A stretch of 21,837 nucleotides of DNA from Apiotrichum sp. Y4204 (taxonomy: Eukaryota > Basidiomycota > Tremellomycetes > Trichosporonales > Trichosporonaceae): NCBI GenBank assembly GCA_025531455.1, contig JAMYHL010000161.1, positions 1 to 21,837 on the forward strand, read 5' to 3'. The position numbers and the translations under genes are program-made. The notes beneath the pieces were generated by a model, which saw only the letters and a program-made list of their open reading frames with translations, did no database searches and was not told the origin of the DNA. The stretch's first letter is position 1. Each line of letters opens with the position of its first letter. Below, in pieces: positions 1 to 10,468 of the stretch.

Positions 1-667
1 GATCGTCACTCGCCCCTAACTCGCTCGTGACAGTCAAGGAGTGTGGAAGGATTTCGGGACACAGCATCGTAATGGAGACAGAATTACAGAGTACATAGGG
101 ATTGAGTCAGTGCAGCTGATTTTGCACTGGATGGTCGGAAACTCTGTGATGTATGCACAGTGTGTTCATGAGCAGTCAATACCTGCTCAAGTGTCTATGA
201 GAGCCAAGGGATTTCAGGACACAGCATCGTTGTTCTGCTCGACCGGCTTGTCATTGTTGGTAACGTCATATTGATGTCATCCGTCCACTTGTACATTGGC
301 GTCACCCTTAATCATTTTGTCGTTCTTGTTGGTATCCCCGCCTATGTTCTGGATCTGGAGCTTTTTGCCTACCTCCTCGCCGTCTTTCCCATCGATCATT
401 TCCCTTGTCCCCTTCTCCGCTCCAACCCCTTCTTTTGTGGTCGTCTTTACTTCGGCCTCCCCAGCCAATCAATTCAGCAAGCGTAGCCACTCGCTCTTGA
501 CCTCATCCCGCTCAGACACTGGGAGCAAGTGGAGTCTGTTCGGCGTACACGTCATGATCTGTGCAGCCTGTCATCCGGGACTCGAACCTATCCGCGGCAC
601 TTTCGTCTTGGTCTGGGAGCCGGGGATGAATTAGTCACTGGTGCCGGCTTGTAAGAGTCTGGCTGGA
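1..667. other. No supported gene; short direct repeat
   Basis: I see no convincing gene. Several ORFs of 60-112 codons overlap on both strands around 270-640 because the plus strand is pyrimidine-rich. The Lys/Glu-rich minus-strand frame (277-468) is the usual by-product of such a bias. A 22-bp near-identical direct repeat (21 of 22 bases, containing GACACAGCATCGT) occurs at 49-70 and 209-230, with unrelated sequence around each copy. A minus-strand tRNA B-box match lies at 578-588, but no tRNA fold can be drawn around it. Confidence 0.6.
49..230 (+). repeat. Pair of 22-bp direct repeats
   Basis: The copies at 49-70 and 209-230 differ at one base and lie 160 bp apart. The sequence after each copy is unrelated, so this is a short dispersed duplication and not a 160-bp tandem repeat. 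No terminal inverted repeats or coding content go with it. Confidence 0.6.
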
Positions 668-1333
668 CTAAAGCCAGCTCGTACCCTGACTTGAGGTCTG
701 GGCCAATCTCTTTGTGCTCAGTGGATGGCAGGCGAGTTGCAACCCGAGGAACAGTTGTTGCTGTTCTGCTATGGAGATGGCGTGCAGGAAATGGCAAGCA
801 CTCGACACAGGCTCGAACCTCTGGTCAGTCTCGTCACCGTGCTCGACCAACATGTGCTGTCTTTCCAGCTTGGGTGTTGGCCGAGCGCCTGCCGTCTCTG
901 GCTTGCCTTCGGTCCCAGAGGACGGTCGCACGGAGATCTCCATTTCCAAAGAAGCAGAACAAGTGGAGGGAAGATAGGACATAGACGGAAGGGTGGAAAT
1001 CCCTGAGACTTTGCGCGCCTTTCCGTCGGCATTAAAGAAAATGTGTTTTGTGGTCTTGGGGTCGGAGGTCGCAAGAACAGCTGTCTCGAGTTGAACGTGC
1101 GGTCGAGACAAGGAGGAACGGTCTTTGGGTAGGACAACGGAGGGTTTGGCCTTCCTCACGGCGTCCACGGAATTGAGGGTCCTCCTCTCCAAGGGTTGCG
1201 TGCTGTGCAGGAAGACGATGTTTGACGGAGCGGGCATGTGTGGTGTAGATGGGCGGATGCACAGCATGGACAGCGTGTGAGAACAACGTGGGTTGGCCAG
1301 CGTGCGGGGAAGACACGTTGTGGCCGGTACCAT
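668..1333 (-). CDS. Hypothetical protein, 221 aa, unrecognised
   Basis: This is the longest open frame in the first 5 kb. It starts at an ATG in a GCCATGG context and ends with TAG. Codons through the middle (about residues 55-200) look coding-like, with varied amino acids and many C- or G-ending codons. The protein is Ser/Thr/Pro-rich, has no signal peptide, membrane helix or motif I recognise, and resembles no family I know. A second minus-strand frame (1032-1406) overlaps it in another phase, so at most one of the two is used. No intron with the branch-point/acceptor pattern of the permease gene is obvious here. It could be a lineage-specific gene, an exon of a larger gene or a chance ORF. 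Confidence 0.3.
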   Translation of the reverse strand: MVPATTCLPRTLANPRCSHTLSMLCIRPSTPHMPAPSNIVFLHSTQPLERRTLNSVDAVRKAKPSVVLPKDRSSLSRPHVQLETAVLATSDPKTTKHIFFNADGKARKVSGISTLPSMSYLPSTCSASLEMEISVRPSSGTEGKPETAGARPTPKLERQHMLVEHGDETDQRFEPVSSACHFLHAISIAEQQQLFLGLQLACHPLSTKRLAQTSSQGTSWL

Positions 1334-1475
1334 GGCCGCGCCGGGCGTCCGAGCAGAGCGGCGAGAGGACTGGCCGAAACTTGTGTGCGTGTGGAATCAC
1401 CGGCATGGGCTTCTTCTCAAGCTCATTGATGAGCCGTGGAAGGGCGCCCTCGAAGCAGTGGTCAGACCCGCGCGG

Positions 1476-1805
1476 CTAGGCAGATCCCGCGTTGTTGAGA
1501 GGGGCATTGCCGTCGGAGTAAGACTTGCGGTAGCTGTCGTATTCCCTGGTCCGGACTGGAGGTAGTTGCGGGACAAGCGGGCGGCTGTCGGGAATGTGCA
1601 GGCCATGGCAAATTGGACCGGAGGGGGGGGGGGGGGGGGGGGGGCGGGGGGGGGGGGGGGGGGGGGGGGGGTGGGGGGGGGGGGGGGGGGGGGGGGGGGG
1701 TGATACCGGTGACAAGGAGAATGATGGCGGCGGCAAGGACAACATGATGGTGTCGAGAGGAGGATTAGTCAGACCACGTCGGCTTTGATGCAAGAGTCCC
1801 GTCAT
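1476..1805 (-). CDS. Proline-rich ORF across a G/C homopolymer
   Basis: The ORF is 109 codons from an ATG at 1805 to a TAG at 1476. It has a short N-terminus, then about 26 nearly uninterrupted prolines encoded by the opposite strand of the G tract, then a coding-like tail ending in NAPLNNAGSA. Beyond the TAG the same frame stays open for 148 more codons to 1032, with plausible residues at once (SDHCFEGALPRLINELEKKP). This makes the TAG look like an interruption: a decayed gene, a missed intron or a sequencing error. Homopolymer length is unreliable in assemblies, so the phase across the tract is uncertain. A different phase just upstream of the tract gives a hydrophobic stretch (VVLAAAIILLVTGI). 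I do not recognise the protein. Confidence 0.22.
   Translation of the reverse strand: MTGLLHQSRRGLTNPPLDTIMLSLPPPSFSLSPVSPPPPPPPPPHPPPPPPPPRPPPPPPPSGPICHGLHIPDSRPLVPQLPPVRTREYDSYRKSYSDGNAPLNNAGSA
1623..1700 (+). repeat. 78-nt poly(G) tract
   Basis: It consists of runs of 22, 26 and 28 G separated by a single C (1645) and a single T (1672). Such a tract can form G-quadruplexes and is prone to slippage and to sequencing and assembly error. It lies inside the proline-rich minus-strand ORF and sets its frame. Confidence 0.95.
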
Positions 1806-4640
1806 GTTGAGTCAAGTTGAGTCACCCTGCACCTTATGGTGCATACATAGTATTCACACGTTCGCATGTAGTTGAGCGAGACCAGCGTGTTCGCATACAG
1901 AACATGTGCACATAGGGCAAAGTACACCGTGTACATCTGAGCTGCAACAGAGGTCCACCCCCCATCGTGTTGGTACCTAGTAAACATAGAACAAGCGTCC
2001 CACTTCAGTTTTCCGGTCGCAAATCAGTGCTATCCGCTCGTGACCGTTGTTGAGTCAGTGAGTCTCGCAGTAAGTGGGTGTGTGATGTGCGTTTGACATG
2101 TTCCGTACGTTCCGTTTTCATTCCCACCGGCCACGAGACAGCAGAGGCTCCTTGCGTTGGCTTCTCAGCTTCTCAGTCGCCATCTGTGAACGCGACATGG
2201 AGAGCACGGCAACCCCCTAACCCTCTGGCCAATGTGCGGCATGTAACTGTTCAGTCCTAAGGCAAAGATCTCCAGCTGCCAGTCTCGCAAACATTAACTG
2301 CTCCTCAATCCTGGCCCTTTGGGGACACCAACGCATACTCTGGCACCAATGCCGTGAGCGCTGCAGAACCTATACCGCGGACTCTCACAAAAGACGGGTT
2401 TGTTCCAGTTCTGGCCAGTTGCTGTCATGAACAGGTTCGCAAGGGGTGATTTACCCCGGAAGGCTGTGGTGGTGAGTTCATCGACCCTTGGGATCTCTTG
2501 AAGAGGGTGATCTCCAAGGTATGTCGCGCTCACAGATCATAGACACGTAGAAAGCACGATGCGTTGCGGCGTTCACGGCCGCTACCAGACCGCCGCGCAT
2601 TTGGCTGAAGACCTCCCTCCGGAGCACAGCCCAACCAACTACGCACGCAAGTGCCAGCTGTGTTTCTGCTAGGCTATAAATCACAGCCTACGGGACAGTC
2701 CATTGTTCGAGTCTTCTCCCTTTGCGATACCTCAGTACGGCAATCCAGCTGCTCTGGGGGGCCGTATACCTGAGGGCCGTGAAGTTTTTTTACTGGGACG
2801 GTGTCCGACTCAGGTCTTGCATGACTGAAGAGGTGAGAGCTGCAAGGAGTGATGGTGCAATGTACAAGGTATCGAAGTGGCAAGTGGCGCGACATCGTGC
2901 CGCTAAAACTCATATGGATTCACCGGTTTATGGTCGATGTGCTTTACATACAATCGGCATAACGGGTCCGTTACAGTGCAGCATTCGTGAATCTCAACGG
3001 CACCCTCAATCTTCACAGCACCTTTGATTTACGACACCTTGAGATTACAGTGCTATGGAGGATTAACAGCACAACAGCCTTCAGGTCACCATCGACGGAT
3101 GTGCACAAAGAATCAAAACGAGCACCTCGACCAACAAACATATTTGCGACTCCGTTCATCACCGAGTCGCTTCCTTCTCGCATCTACACAACGTGCAATC
3201 TTCCATCCATCGATCACTTGACAGCCATCACTTCCTTCGGCATATGTGACCAATTTCCTGCTCTCGTATTTAGCGAGACATTGCAACACGCTCCATCGCT
3301 CTCCCAAACGTTACCGTCCCATGACCCTTTGCGAACCAGCTCTCACAATTCACTGACGCATTTTGGTCCTCTGCCTTTCTGGTAAATCCCCCACGGTGTT
3401 TACTTTCTGTCGTCGTCGACCGAAGTGGGGTGCATCAAGTAAACTACATACGACATCTATATGTGCGGCGGTACGAGTGACGGCGGTACCAGCGACGGTG
3501 AAGGCATCATCGCACAACATTTATATGGCTTTCCAGCAAGGCACAGCCGTCGTCTTTCTGACTGGTGGAGACAGCGGTGCTCCAAGACAACTTACCGCAC
3601 CACCGACTTTGACAGGTCCGGAAGACGTGCTGACTGGCGGTGGCCTTTCCAAACACCTGTGCCATAACACAGTGTGGCCTCCCTACGTCAGCGACGGCAA
3701 TGATGTGGGATGGTACAAAATACGAGCTTTGGGAACGGCTGCTTGCTGTTTAGATCTGCCGTCATTCTCCTCATTTGCTCCTCTTCGGCCTGCGCTAAAA
3801 GCACCCCTCAATTCCACACAGCGAACACGATACTGGAGGGGCTTTTTCAGGGAGGTGTATCGAGACCCGGTGATTGCCGGTACGGCACCCGTTGAGGTCT
3901 ACATATGGCAAAGACTATGAACCAGGACGTGCGCATACAAGCCAGAGGAAGTGATAGCGGCACTAGATACTGACATTTCATCCCCAGGTCTTGCAGCAAG
4001 GCTCGACTCTTGCCGCGCGACTCAGACATGCATCATGCGTCAATTGGCGATACCTCACCCAGTCGAAGTGGTTTTGCTTCTGTTGATGGAGGAAACGCGA
4101 ACACGTTTTGCACAAAGATACCCCAAGCAAGGTCGAGGTCTACCAACCAAGCCGCCCCAGACGACGTGGACAAGTCTGTGCTTAGCTGGCCTTGGAACCG
4201 TAGCGAGCAAATTTTCTCAAAGCTCATGTCTTTATCTTTCACCGAAGGTTGCCCTGCAGTATACGCCTCCTTCACATCGCCCCCACGATTGGAAGCGTCT
4301 CGTCTCCTGATTCGCAACGCCCGGACGCTCTGAGAATCTTGAGTTGTGACTCACAGCCTAAGATACTCAATGGTACATCGTGGTTATTGTGGGGCCGCGA
4401 CCTCACAATCATTCAAGAATCTCTGCAGCTGTCAGGAGCCTTTGTTTTCAACCGTTGATATGTCGCCAGCGGACGTGGGTTATGCGTTGCCGTACCGGTA
4501 TGTGACGGTTGAGAATGCATATGAGGTGTATAGGTGCTACTTGTTGCTATGGAGCGGTATGTGATGTCAAGAGTGGCGATGATCATGCTCACTGATGATG
4601 AACGACGATTATGGTACGATGCATGAGGGGGGACGACCGA
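1806..4640. other. Long stretch without a supported gene
   Basis: I read both strands and looked for short introns of the type in the permease gene (GTGAGT-like donor, CTRAYNNCAG end); none was found. ORFs reach at most 185 codons (3363-3920, plus) and none contains a recognisable domain. The encoded residues look compositionally random and the frames on the two strands overlap. A 15-bp tandem duplication at about 3465-3495 gives a GGTSD-GGTSD peptide in one frame. A 19-bp string at 2192-2210 is repeated exactly inside permease exon 10. No transposon hallmarks (terminal repeats, reverse transcriptase or DDE motifs) were recognised. Confidence 0.5.
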
Positions 4641-4648
4641 GGAATAAA

Positions 4649-4660
4649 GTTTATATAAAC
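4649..4660. promoter_or_regulatory. TATA-like 12-bp palindrome
   Basis: GTTTATATAAAC is a perfect 12-bp palindrome containing a canonical TATA box, in an otherwise GC-balanced region. It is followed on the plus strand by about 80 nt of G/A-rich sequence (4661-4750). No credible gene starts within the next few hundred bases on either strand, so a promoter role is only a possibility. Confidence 0.2.
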
Positions 4661-5812
4661 AGAGGAGTGACGGTTGAAGGTGCGAGGGCGCAAGGAGCGA
4701 TGGAGCGCACGAACGAGTGAGCGAGAGGCAGCGCGAGAGACGGCGTCTGATGGACTGTATGGTTAACAGATGCTGTTGTCAACAGATGCGGCTACGCCCT
4801 CAGGAGGATAAACAGCGTCGCGTCCATTTGATTTTGGTCCATTCGGCAATTATGCTGATGTTCCTAAGGTGATTTGTGGGGCACTTAGAGAACATTTGTG
4901 CCATTTCTGGGACACTTTGCTGACAACTGTCCCAAATGTCGGGCGGATCTTTGAGAGGCCACCTGCATTTCCATATGCGATGCCAATCCCGCGTTCTGTC
5001 AACCTGTGCTTGGCTAGTGCTGGATGCCGCAGGGAACGTGTGGGGCTGTCGTGCTGGGTGCCAACCATGAACGGTCAGTTGTTCAATGTTGGCGTTCTGG
5101 GCCTCGCCGAGATGTACGATCTGTCCCTTATACAAAACAGGTCCTCGACCTATGTGCGGCAAACCAACCACCTGTCTTCCACCACCCCGATCCAACCGAC
5201 CGTTCGTGTAGAAACGCATCGCAGCTCTTATCCTCTGCCCAACGTTCTGTTGCGCGCAAACATCAAGAGCCATGTCAATGACTCAAGTAAATGACAAGAC
5301 CGCCGAAGACCTCCAAGCCGCCGAAGCCAGACGACCCAGTGCACGGTCATCTGCGAGCGCATGTTGTTGCCGGAAAGGAACGGCAATGTGCTGTGGTACA
5401 GAAATCGCAGTGTTTTGACGTCACGCAGAAGTGAGACTCCAGGGGGTGCCTTGAAATTCCAACCGATATGTAGCCACATTGGGTGCACTTGCGAAGCACA
5501 ACAGGGGACACTAGGGCACGAGAGGCGGCAACTGACTTCAGCGTATGAACCCAACCGCTGATGCTGCAACTCACTTCAGGCCATCGCGCATGAAACGTGG
5601 GAATGACATAAGATGCCGACAGCATTGATCTGGGAGGCAACCCGGAGCTGAACCTCTTCTGCTTTCCCTGACTGTTGTGCGCTGCAGCTGTACACGTCTT
5701 GGCACTGAAATCTCACCCGTGGGGCATCAATGTACACATACTTCGCACAAGACACGGAAGGCGATAGACCAAGCTCTTTCACACTTGCTCTACCCATCTC
5801 CAGTCCGTCAGC
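4661..5812. other. No supported gene; upstream region of the cysteine-rich CDS
   Basis: Two ORFs overlap head-on: minus 4800-5273 (157 codons) and plus 4869-5294 (141 codons). A minus-strand frame at 5347-5640 carries scattered CxxC pairs. None matches a family I can name and none shows a clear coding bias. The last 60 nt before 5813 are pyrimidine-rich, as is common in fungal 5' leaders, and probably belong to the promoter or 5' UTR of the gene starting at 5813. Confidence 0.45.
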
Positions 5813-6319
5813 ATGTCCTTTTCGCTGCCCACGCCTGCTGCAACAACATCCTCGACAAACGCTTCGGCGAGCTTCGTCTCATCGTTCCCTCCCGTGCCGA
5901 GTGCTCTCGACGACTACTGCAAGTCCCTGCAGTGGAACAAGAACTTTGAAGCAGATGCTGGGCCGGAACAAGTGTCCATCTGTGCGCTTCCCGCGAATGT
6001 CAGCGACCCGTTGCTCGACAACACCACGACATCTTGCTGCAACGAAGTGGGCGGCCAGCTGTGGACGAACAACCACGACAGTGCAGACGATCAGAAGCAC
6101 GGCTGCACTCACCATCCGCCCACCGTCTACTGCATGGTCCAGGGCAACTGGAACAATCTGGAGAGCTGTCTGATGAACAGAACACGCGACACAGCGGCCT
6201 ACGACAAGTCTTCCTGCTTGTCCATCCCGCCCCGGAGTGGGGCCACTGGATCAAACTCTGTCGGCCTCGCAATGGCGCTCCTCGTCGTCCTGGGTGTGCT
6301 TTTGGTCCTGTCGCAATGA
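5813..6319 (+). CDS. Small Cys-rich GPI-anchor-type surface protein, 168 aa
   Basis: The frame runs from ATG at 5813 to TGA at 6317-6319 with strongly C/G-ending codons, and the CT-rich leader supports this start. The first 31 residues are Ser/Thr/Ala/Pro-rich. Residues 33-135 hold eight cysteines (36, 57, 75, 76, 98, 107, 119, 135), an even number suiting four disulfides. There are four N-glycosylation sequons (N16, N62, N70, N122). Residues 150-166 are a hydrophobic C-terminal helix after a small Ser/Asn/Gly spacer (143-149), the layout of a GPI-attachment signal or a tail anchor. These features point to an extracellular or cell-wall protein, but no N-terminal signal peptide is present. An upstream exon could supply one, though I found no in-frame candidate within about 100 bp. 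The family is not recognised and the function is unknown. Confidence 0.8.
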   Translation: MSFSLPTPAATTSSTNASASFVSSFPPVPSALDDYCKSLQWNKNFEADAGPEQVSICALPANVSDPLLDNTTTSCCNEVGGQLWTNNHDSADDQKHGCTHHPPTVYCMVQGNWNNLESCLMNRTRDTAAYDKSSCLSIPPRSGATGSNSVGLAMALLVVLGVLLVLSQ

Positions 6320-6921
6320 TTGATTGTCGTTTGGGCTTCAGCATTGTGCGCATGTAAACATCGCGTGTGCAGGCAATCAGGATTCCAATACGTATTCGAG
6401 AGGGCTGGTTGGGCACGGCGTGTGGTGTCTTGTCAACCTCTGCTGTTGCTTGGGGGCGCGACTGAAGTATCCCGTGACATTGAGGATCTGCTGTTACGGC
6501 ATGAGGCTCTGACCTCTGCTCTGGGACGGGACTCAAAGGTGCCTGGGGCTGGGCACCCATTGTTGTCGTACTGGAGCCCCAGGCACAGAAGACAAAAGCA
6601 AGGGGAAAAGGGCAGGCAAGTCAACGTCACACGGCCAACCGCTGTATTTCGTGGAAATGAGGGATGCGGCCGAGGGTCAGAAGAGCTTTTAGGGCAACTG
6701 CGGATATAGACGTGCAGAGGTCTCTTGATCTCTTGCCAGTGAGGATGCTGGGGATAGCATTAGACACCACTGTCCATGCGGCGAATATCTCCGGTGACCA
6801 TGCGGGCGTTGGTAAATGTTCCGATAGACAGCTGGGAATAAGACACGGGCGGCCGACGTGTCTCTCGGACCCATGCTGGAGGGTTTGGACAGGGACCGCA
6901 CTACCACTGATGTCACTTCGT
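6320..6921. other. 3' flank of the Cys-rich CDS and transition to the array
   Basis: No gene is supported. The stretch contains an inverted repeat (6539-6586) and weak matches to the G-run block of the downstream tandem array at about 6541 and 6747, spaced 206 and 175 bp before the first clear unit at 6922. The array may therefore begin here in a very decayed form. Confidence 0.5.
6539..6586 (+). repeat. 12-bp perfect inverted repeat with 24-nt loop
   Basis: GTGCCTGGGGCT at 6539-6550 is exactly complementary to AGCCCCAGGCAC at 6575-6586. The GC-rich stem lies 220 nt after the stop codon of the preceding CDS. It could fold in the 3' region of that transcript or in DNA. It is not followed by a T run, so nothing specific supports a Pol III terminator. 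Confidence 0.6.
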
Positions 6922-7589
6922 CCTGGGAGTTCCAAGGCCGCTCTGCCCCACCAGGTCTGCGAGTACCGCTACCGAAGAAAATGTGGTTGTTTGGATGCAG
7001 CAGATGAATAACCAGCTATCGGTGGCAAAACAGCCATCAAGACTGTGCGGCCAGCCTATCTCTGGGACCCATGATGGGCCGAAGTGTGGAACTCGTTTGC
7101 AAATGTCGGCGAGTCCTCGCGGTCCCAAAGGTTGGCGTCGTGAGAGTACCGCCCTTGCGTTCAGTTTTGCGTTAACTCAGTGGTTACGTCCCCTCAATGA
7201 AGAAGCCGTTGAGACCGGACGGTCAGTGTGGCGGTACCGGGGCGACAAAGGACCTTCAGCACAAGTAGGGGTGTCAGCAAGTCCTCGGGGTCCTACGGGA
7301 AAGGCGACTCGCGCAACTACTGTCCCCGCCGGTGGCACCATGGTTCCAATACGAACAGAAGTCTCTGAAACCCAATAAGAGGTTATGGTCTTTCGGGTGG
7401 ACAAAGTGTCCATGGGAGGCGGCAGGCAATCCGCGGCTTGATATTCATAGCAATTGTGTCAGTTTTGGGGGTCTCAAATAGGCTCACTCGACGGACTAGA
7501 CTGCTGTCGTCGCTGGGATCATTTCGATACGCGAGGGTCGCTTCACTAAGTCCCTGCCGTACGGAATCCCCAAATACCGGGCCGATGAC

Positions 7590-8570
7590 GTGCCCGTGGC
7601 GGACAGCGGGCGGACATCGGCTTGGGGCTCACAGTTGTGTGTCTGTAAGTCCTGGGGGCCCCAAACTGTGAAGCATGCCGTATGGCCGCCCTCGTAATCG
7701 CTGCGGTCGTTCCGATAGGCAAGGACCGTGTGCACAATAGTGCAAATGTGTCATTAAGCAGAGCCGGACGCCTAACGGTCTCGTGTCGGACGGCGGGCGG
7801 ATTACCTCTTGTAGATCTGTACGTCGGGGGGTCCCGAATGATGTTGTCTTGGGCGAGTACCGCCACCGAAAGCACAGCGGTCGTTCCAGCATAGTGATGC
7901 TGAGAGGATCCCGCTGTACATGCGACATTACAGCAGAGCGTGCGGACAGTCTGTCGGCGGCAGACGGCGGGCAGAAGTTCACATCGACACAGATGTGACG
8001 GTAGGACCTGGGAGATCTCTACCATTCAATCTTTCCTGGCCGGACGCGCACCGAGAGCTCCGTGGTCCTTCGGGTCCAGATGTATTACGGGATGTTCCTC
8101 TCTCAGAACCAGTGGCAGTGAGAGCCGGCGGATAGCGTGTGGGTGGCGGATGACGGGCAGCCACCTGATCTCAAACAGGATGGTCGCTTGGGCCTGGGGG
8201 TTCCCCATGATTGCTCTGGTCCCGCGAGGGCCGCAGCCGCAGACTCTGCGGTTCGTCCAAATTGATTGGTATTGGAAAGTGTGGAGCTTCCAATACTTTA
8301 CGCTTGAGACGGGACGTACTGCGTTCCGGTGGCGGACGGCGGGCGGAGGTTTCCTAAGTGAACCGCTTGTCAGTATGATCTGGGGGGCCTGTTCTCGCTC
8401 TTTGCCATAGGTACCGCCTTCCCGAGCTCCCCGGCCCTCCGGTTTACCCGCATCACAAGGGGCTTATTGTTGAGCACTATTACCACTAAAAGCGGGTGAA
8501 CCTCATGTTGGTGGCCGACGGCGGGCAGAAGTTTTGCTTCGACTAGAGTCGTCGGTATGGCTTGGGGCCG
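7590..8570 (+). repeat. Satellite subfamily I
   Basis: Six successive units carry a shared variant of the third block, close to GTGGCGGACGGCGGGCGGA, near 7595, 7784, 7962, 8147, 8331 and 8513. Each sits 40-60 bp before the G run. The period is about 183 bp. The variant is absent from the core units at 10.5-12 kb, so these units expanded as a local group. Confidence 0.75.
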
Positions 8571-9687
8571 CCCCCTAGTGTCGTAAATACCAATGACACC
8601 GCCGCAGGCTCTGTGAAAATGTGGTCCTTCGGTCTTACAGTGACTGCAACTTGTCTGCTATTCAATACCTGTACTTTTGAAACCGGGTCGGCAGCGTGCC
8701 TGGGGGAGCGTTGAGTACGCTTGCCAACTCCGTCACGGGAGGGAGTTAGACCTGAGGGTGCCAACGTGTGCTGTCTTGCTTGGACACCACCTCGGAAGAG
8801 TCTGGGGTCCTTCCGGTTTGAGGAAGTGAAATCAAATGTACTGTAACTTACAACGCAAATGCCAATGAGACCCGGCCGGCAGCGTGACGGTGAAACTCTT
8901 GATGACGGTTGTGGACTCGGTCACCGACGAGACTTGGTCTTGGGGGTGCTGATCTCGCCGTTCTGCTTCGATTCCGCTTCGGAAGGTTTGCCGCCATTCG
9001 GTTTGTGGAAGTGCGTCCACTTCCGCTCCCAATACAAGTGCCAATAGAACTAGACGGCGTGTGTGTGGCGCCGGTAGCGAAGGCTTTGCCCTGATGGTAA
9101 TAGGTCGCCTAGCCCCGGGGGCGCCGAGCAATGTCCCGACAGTACTTTGAGTGAGAGTGCGCACTACCAGGCCTTCCTAAGCCCTTCAGTTTTGCGGGGC
9201 GCACATTTATTGTTCCTTCTTGAACGGATTCCGGGAAAACCAAATAGCTAGCATGTCGGGAGAGTCCGTGGGGACTACTTCACTCTTCCGAAACGGTGTC
9301 TATGAGTCCCGGGGGGTTTAATCTTATCGTGGACAAAGCTGCATGTGCCAGTTCAGGCCACCGTAGGCTCTCAACTCCAATAGGACTTACAGATTCTTGT
9401 ACCTATTTGTTTAACAGTTCTGTTGCCATCTACCGCCTAAGCACGTCGTGTCCGTGGGACACAGGTTAAGCCTCGTCCTCGAAAGAGGTTGTTCTTAGCT
9501 CCTGGGGGCGTCGATAAGATTGCAGCCTCCGGGGTGATAGTGCCCCCCAACGGACGCTCTAAGGCTCCTCGGTTTTGGGCACTTTAAAATTTGATCAGCT
9601 TCCAATATTGATGCCGACGACGGCGGATGCTCATCGCGTCGGTGGAACCCACAATGATTTCATCGTCCTGACATAAGTTGCGTAGCT

Positions 9688-10400
9688 CCTGGGGGTGCCA
9701 CTCCCGGTCCCTGCGACCCTCGGAGTGATAGTACTTGCCAACGGAGGATCCACAGTTGCTCGGTTTCAAACCATTCAAATCCTCATAGTCTTCCAAACCT
9801 GCTGTCGGTGATAGCAAACGTCCATCGTGTCGGTGGACCTTCGTGTCGGTGGATCAGACTGCCACGCCCTCGCCTCTACCCATGTCAGTAGTGAATCTTG
9901 GGGGAGGCCAACCCGAGTGGCCATCAGCCCGGCAGTGACAGTGCTTGCCAAGCGACGCTCTGCTGTCTCTCGGTTTTGCGCATCTTGTATTTTTGGCGGA
10001 TTCAGAGACTGTTGCAAACACAGTGTACGTCCATCGTGTGGGTGGAACTCACTTCAACGTCCTCGCCTTCACCAGTGATCGGTGGTGAGTCTTGGGGGCG
10101 CCAAGTGAGGCGCGACAAGCCCGGCAGTGGCAGCGCTCGCCAACGGACGCTACACTGTTTCTCGGATTTGCGCATCTCGCATGCTTGACGGATCTTGAGA
10201 CTGCTGCCAATGACAGCGGATCTCCATCGTGCCGTGGAATCCACTTCAACGTTCCCGTCCTCTGTTGGTCAGTCTGGGTGGCGCCAAAGCGGTGGCGAGG
10301 CAACCGGGAGTGACAGTGCTTGCCAACAGACGCCCTACGGACTTTCGGTTTTGCGTACTTAGGCTTTCAAGGTACCTGAATAACAGATGGCATTCCGAAA
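9688..10400 (+). repeat. Satellite subfamily II
   Basis: Units starting at 9688, 9897 and 10091 share CCATCGTGTCGGTGGAA-like and CACTTCAACGT-like strings about 50 bp before the next G run, plus CAGTGCTTGCCAACGGACGC-like strings before the CGGTTTTGCGCA block. The unit at 10273 mixes this type on its left half with the core type on its right half, marking the subfamily boundary. Confidence 0.7.
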
Positions 10401-10468
10401 GTGAGCTCTCCTTCTGGTGGGACCCGCAGAGGCTGCTTAAGCCTCAACGGCTGTGTCTATGGATTGCG

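Noticed and set aside
578..588. B-box match GGTTCGAGTCC on the minus strand
   Set aside because: The T stem does not pair, and no A box, anticodon arm or acceptor stem is found upstream.
4800..5294. Minus ORF with AAMRFYTNG, recalling the N-terminal part of Harbinger-type transposases, and an overlapping plus ORF
   Set aside because: The resemblance covers under 15 residues, no DDE motifs or terminal repeats follow, and the two overlapping frames are equally plausible or implausible.
5347..5640. Minus frame with several CxxC pairs as a zinc finger
   Set aside because: Spacing fits no zinc-finger class I know, and the frame lacks coding bias and a sensible start.
6983..8410. ORFs of 60-160 codons within the array
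   Set aside because: They change frame from unit to unit, unit lengths are not multiples of three, and translations share no conserved peptide. They are chance ORFs in GC-rich repeats.
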